Below, piece after piece: positions 20,950 to 21,564 of a DNA stretch of 21,564 nucleotides (position 1 is its first letter; each line of letters begins with the position of its first letter). The DNA lies in assembly GCF_000003605.2 (NCBI RefSeq), contig NW_003114958.1:421835-443398 (forward strand), read 5' to 3'. The translations under genes were made by a program, and so were the position numbers. Under the pieces are notes generated by a model, which saw nothing but the letters and a program-made list of their open reading frames with translations, was not told the origin of the DNA and searched no databases. Source of the stretch: Saccoglossus kowalevskii (lineage: Eukaryota > Hemichordata > Enteropneusta > Harrimaniidae).

Positions 20950-21423
20950 TATATTGAAGCATCAATTATGCATTTCCGGGGCGTACATCTGAGTGAAAAC
21001 AGTGAAACGGTGAAAACAAAAACAGATGGCTGTATTTTATTCTGCCTACTATGGTTGATGTTTTGTGTTCTGAAGTCATAGTCTTTGTATTAGCATAGGC
21101 GCAAGGTGTGATTTGAAATAACTGAAAACAAGCTATGCACACTTGTGTAGCTAATACGATACATAGTTCTGCTACAATTACCCTTTGCACATGAATACAA
21201 CTATTGTGATTTAAAATTTGCACACGAATACAGCTACGTGAATGTAAAGAATTACGCGTACATCCTGCAAAATGGATCAATTAGCCACGAGTGGTATAAA
21301 AAGGGATAAACAACAAATAATGACGTCTTGAGTATTGGGCAACTTTTTTTCTTTCTCTTTACAATAATATATTGTAATAACTGACAGTTCAATGTATGTA
21401 TATAATTTCTGGGTGAATATAAC
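20950..21423. other. Upstream flank of the fucosyltransferase gene
   Basis: This should hold the non-coding first exon and promoter, but no clear minus-strand TATA box or CpG cluster is visible. The related words TTTGCACATGAATACAACTA and TTTGCACACGAATACAGCTA (about 21184-21236) form a short direct repeat 40 bp apart. Confidence 0.4.

Positions 21424-21508
<85 letters not shown>
21424..21508 (+). repeat. (AAT)n microsatellite, about 28 units
   Basis: An uninterrupted AAT run of about 85 bp. It creates long poly-Leu and poly-Ile open frames on the minus strand that are not genes. Confidence 0.97.
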
Positions 21509-21564
21509 TAATTGCAACATTCATATATAGATTCATACATTGATGACTATTGACATGACGAGCG

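Noticed and set aside
21252-21540. Long minus-strand open frames of poly-Leu and poly-Ile
   Set aside because: They are translations of the (AAT)n microsatellite, with no motif on either side.
1-21564. tRNA genes, rRNA, CRISPR arrays or bacterial operons
   Set aside because: No A/B-box pair with a cloverleaf, no rRNA block and no spaced identical repeats were seen; the genes are spliced.

Overview
This is nuclear DNA from an animal, most likely an AT-rich marine invertebrate. The evidence is small exons with GT-AG introns, metazoan extracellular and Golgi protein families, and decayed LINE and MITE repeats. The sequence does not fix the phylum; a lophotrochozoan, other spiralian or invertebrate deuterostome would all fit.

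Two multi-exon genes can be assembled, both on the minus strand. The first (about 9545 down to about 4600) encodes a predicted secreted protein of 339 residues: signal peptide, two tandem cysteine-rich modules (the second shaped like a beta-defensin, ending C-x-C-C), then one von Willebrand factor type D (VWD) domain. Ten coding exons join with every phase matching, the total is 1020 nt, and the last short exon supplies the final VWD cysteine. Five consecutive exons are symmetric phase 1-1, including candidate microexons of 9 and 21 nt. A TATA box, a non-coding first exon and an AATAAA signal bracket the gene. The second gene (about 20950 down to 16551) encodes a predicted 419-residue type II membrane protein of the GDP-fucose O-fucosyltransferase fold. 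Its six coding exons total 1260 nt, again with all phases matching.

The rest is repeat-rich intergenic and intronic DNA. From left to right: an L1-like LINE reverse-transcriptase fragment (1-470), a 13-bp perfect hairpin (1704-1737), a weak DIRS-like RNase H fossil (about 2305-2440), paired CCAAT hairpin and octamer motifs (about 3003-3173), an 11-bp minisatellite (3851-3917), a hAT-like MITE inside a VWD-gene intron (6930-7324), two families of short dispersed repeats (9700-12500), a PIF/Harbinger-like MITE nested in one of those copies with its empty site visible in another copy (12245-12443), a hexamer run, overlapping palindromes (15951-15987), a 157-bp tandem repeat in a fucosyltransferase intron (18660-19055), and a long AAT microsatellite at the right end. 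No tRNA, rRNA or CRISPR was recognised.

The two genes need not act together, although both belong to the secretory route: one product is predicted to be exported and disulfide-rich, the other to be a Golgi/ER glycosyltransferase. Any enzyme-substrate link between them would be speculation.
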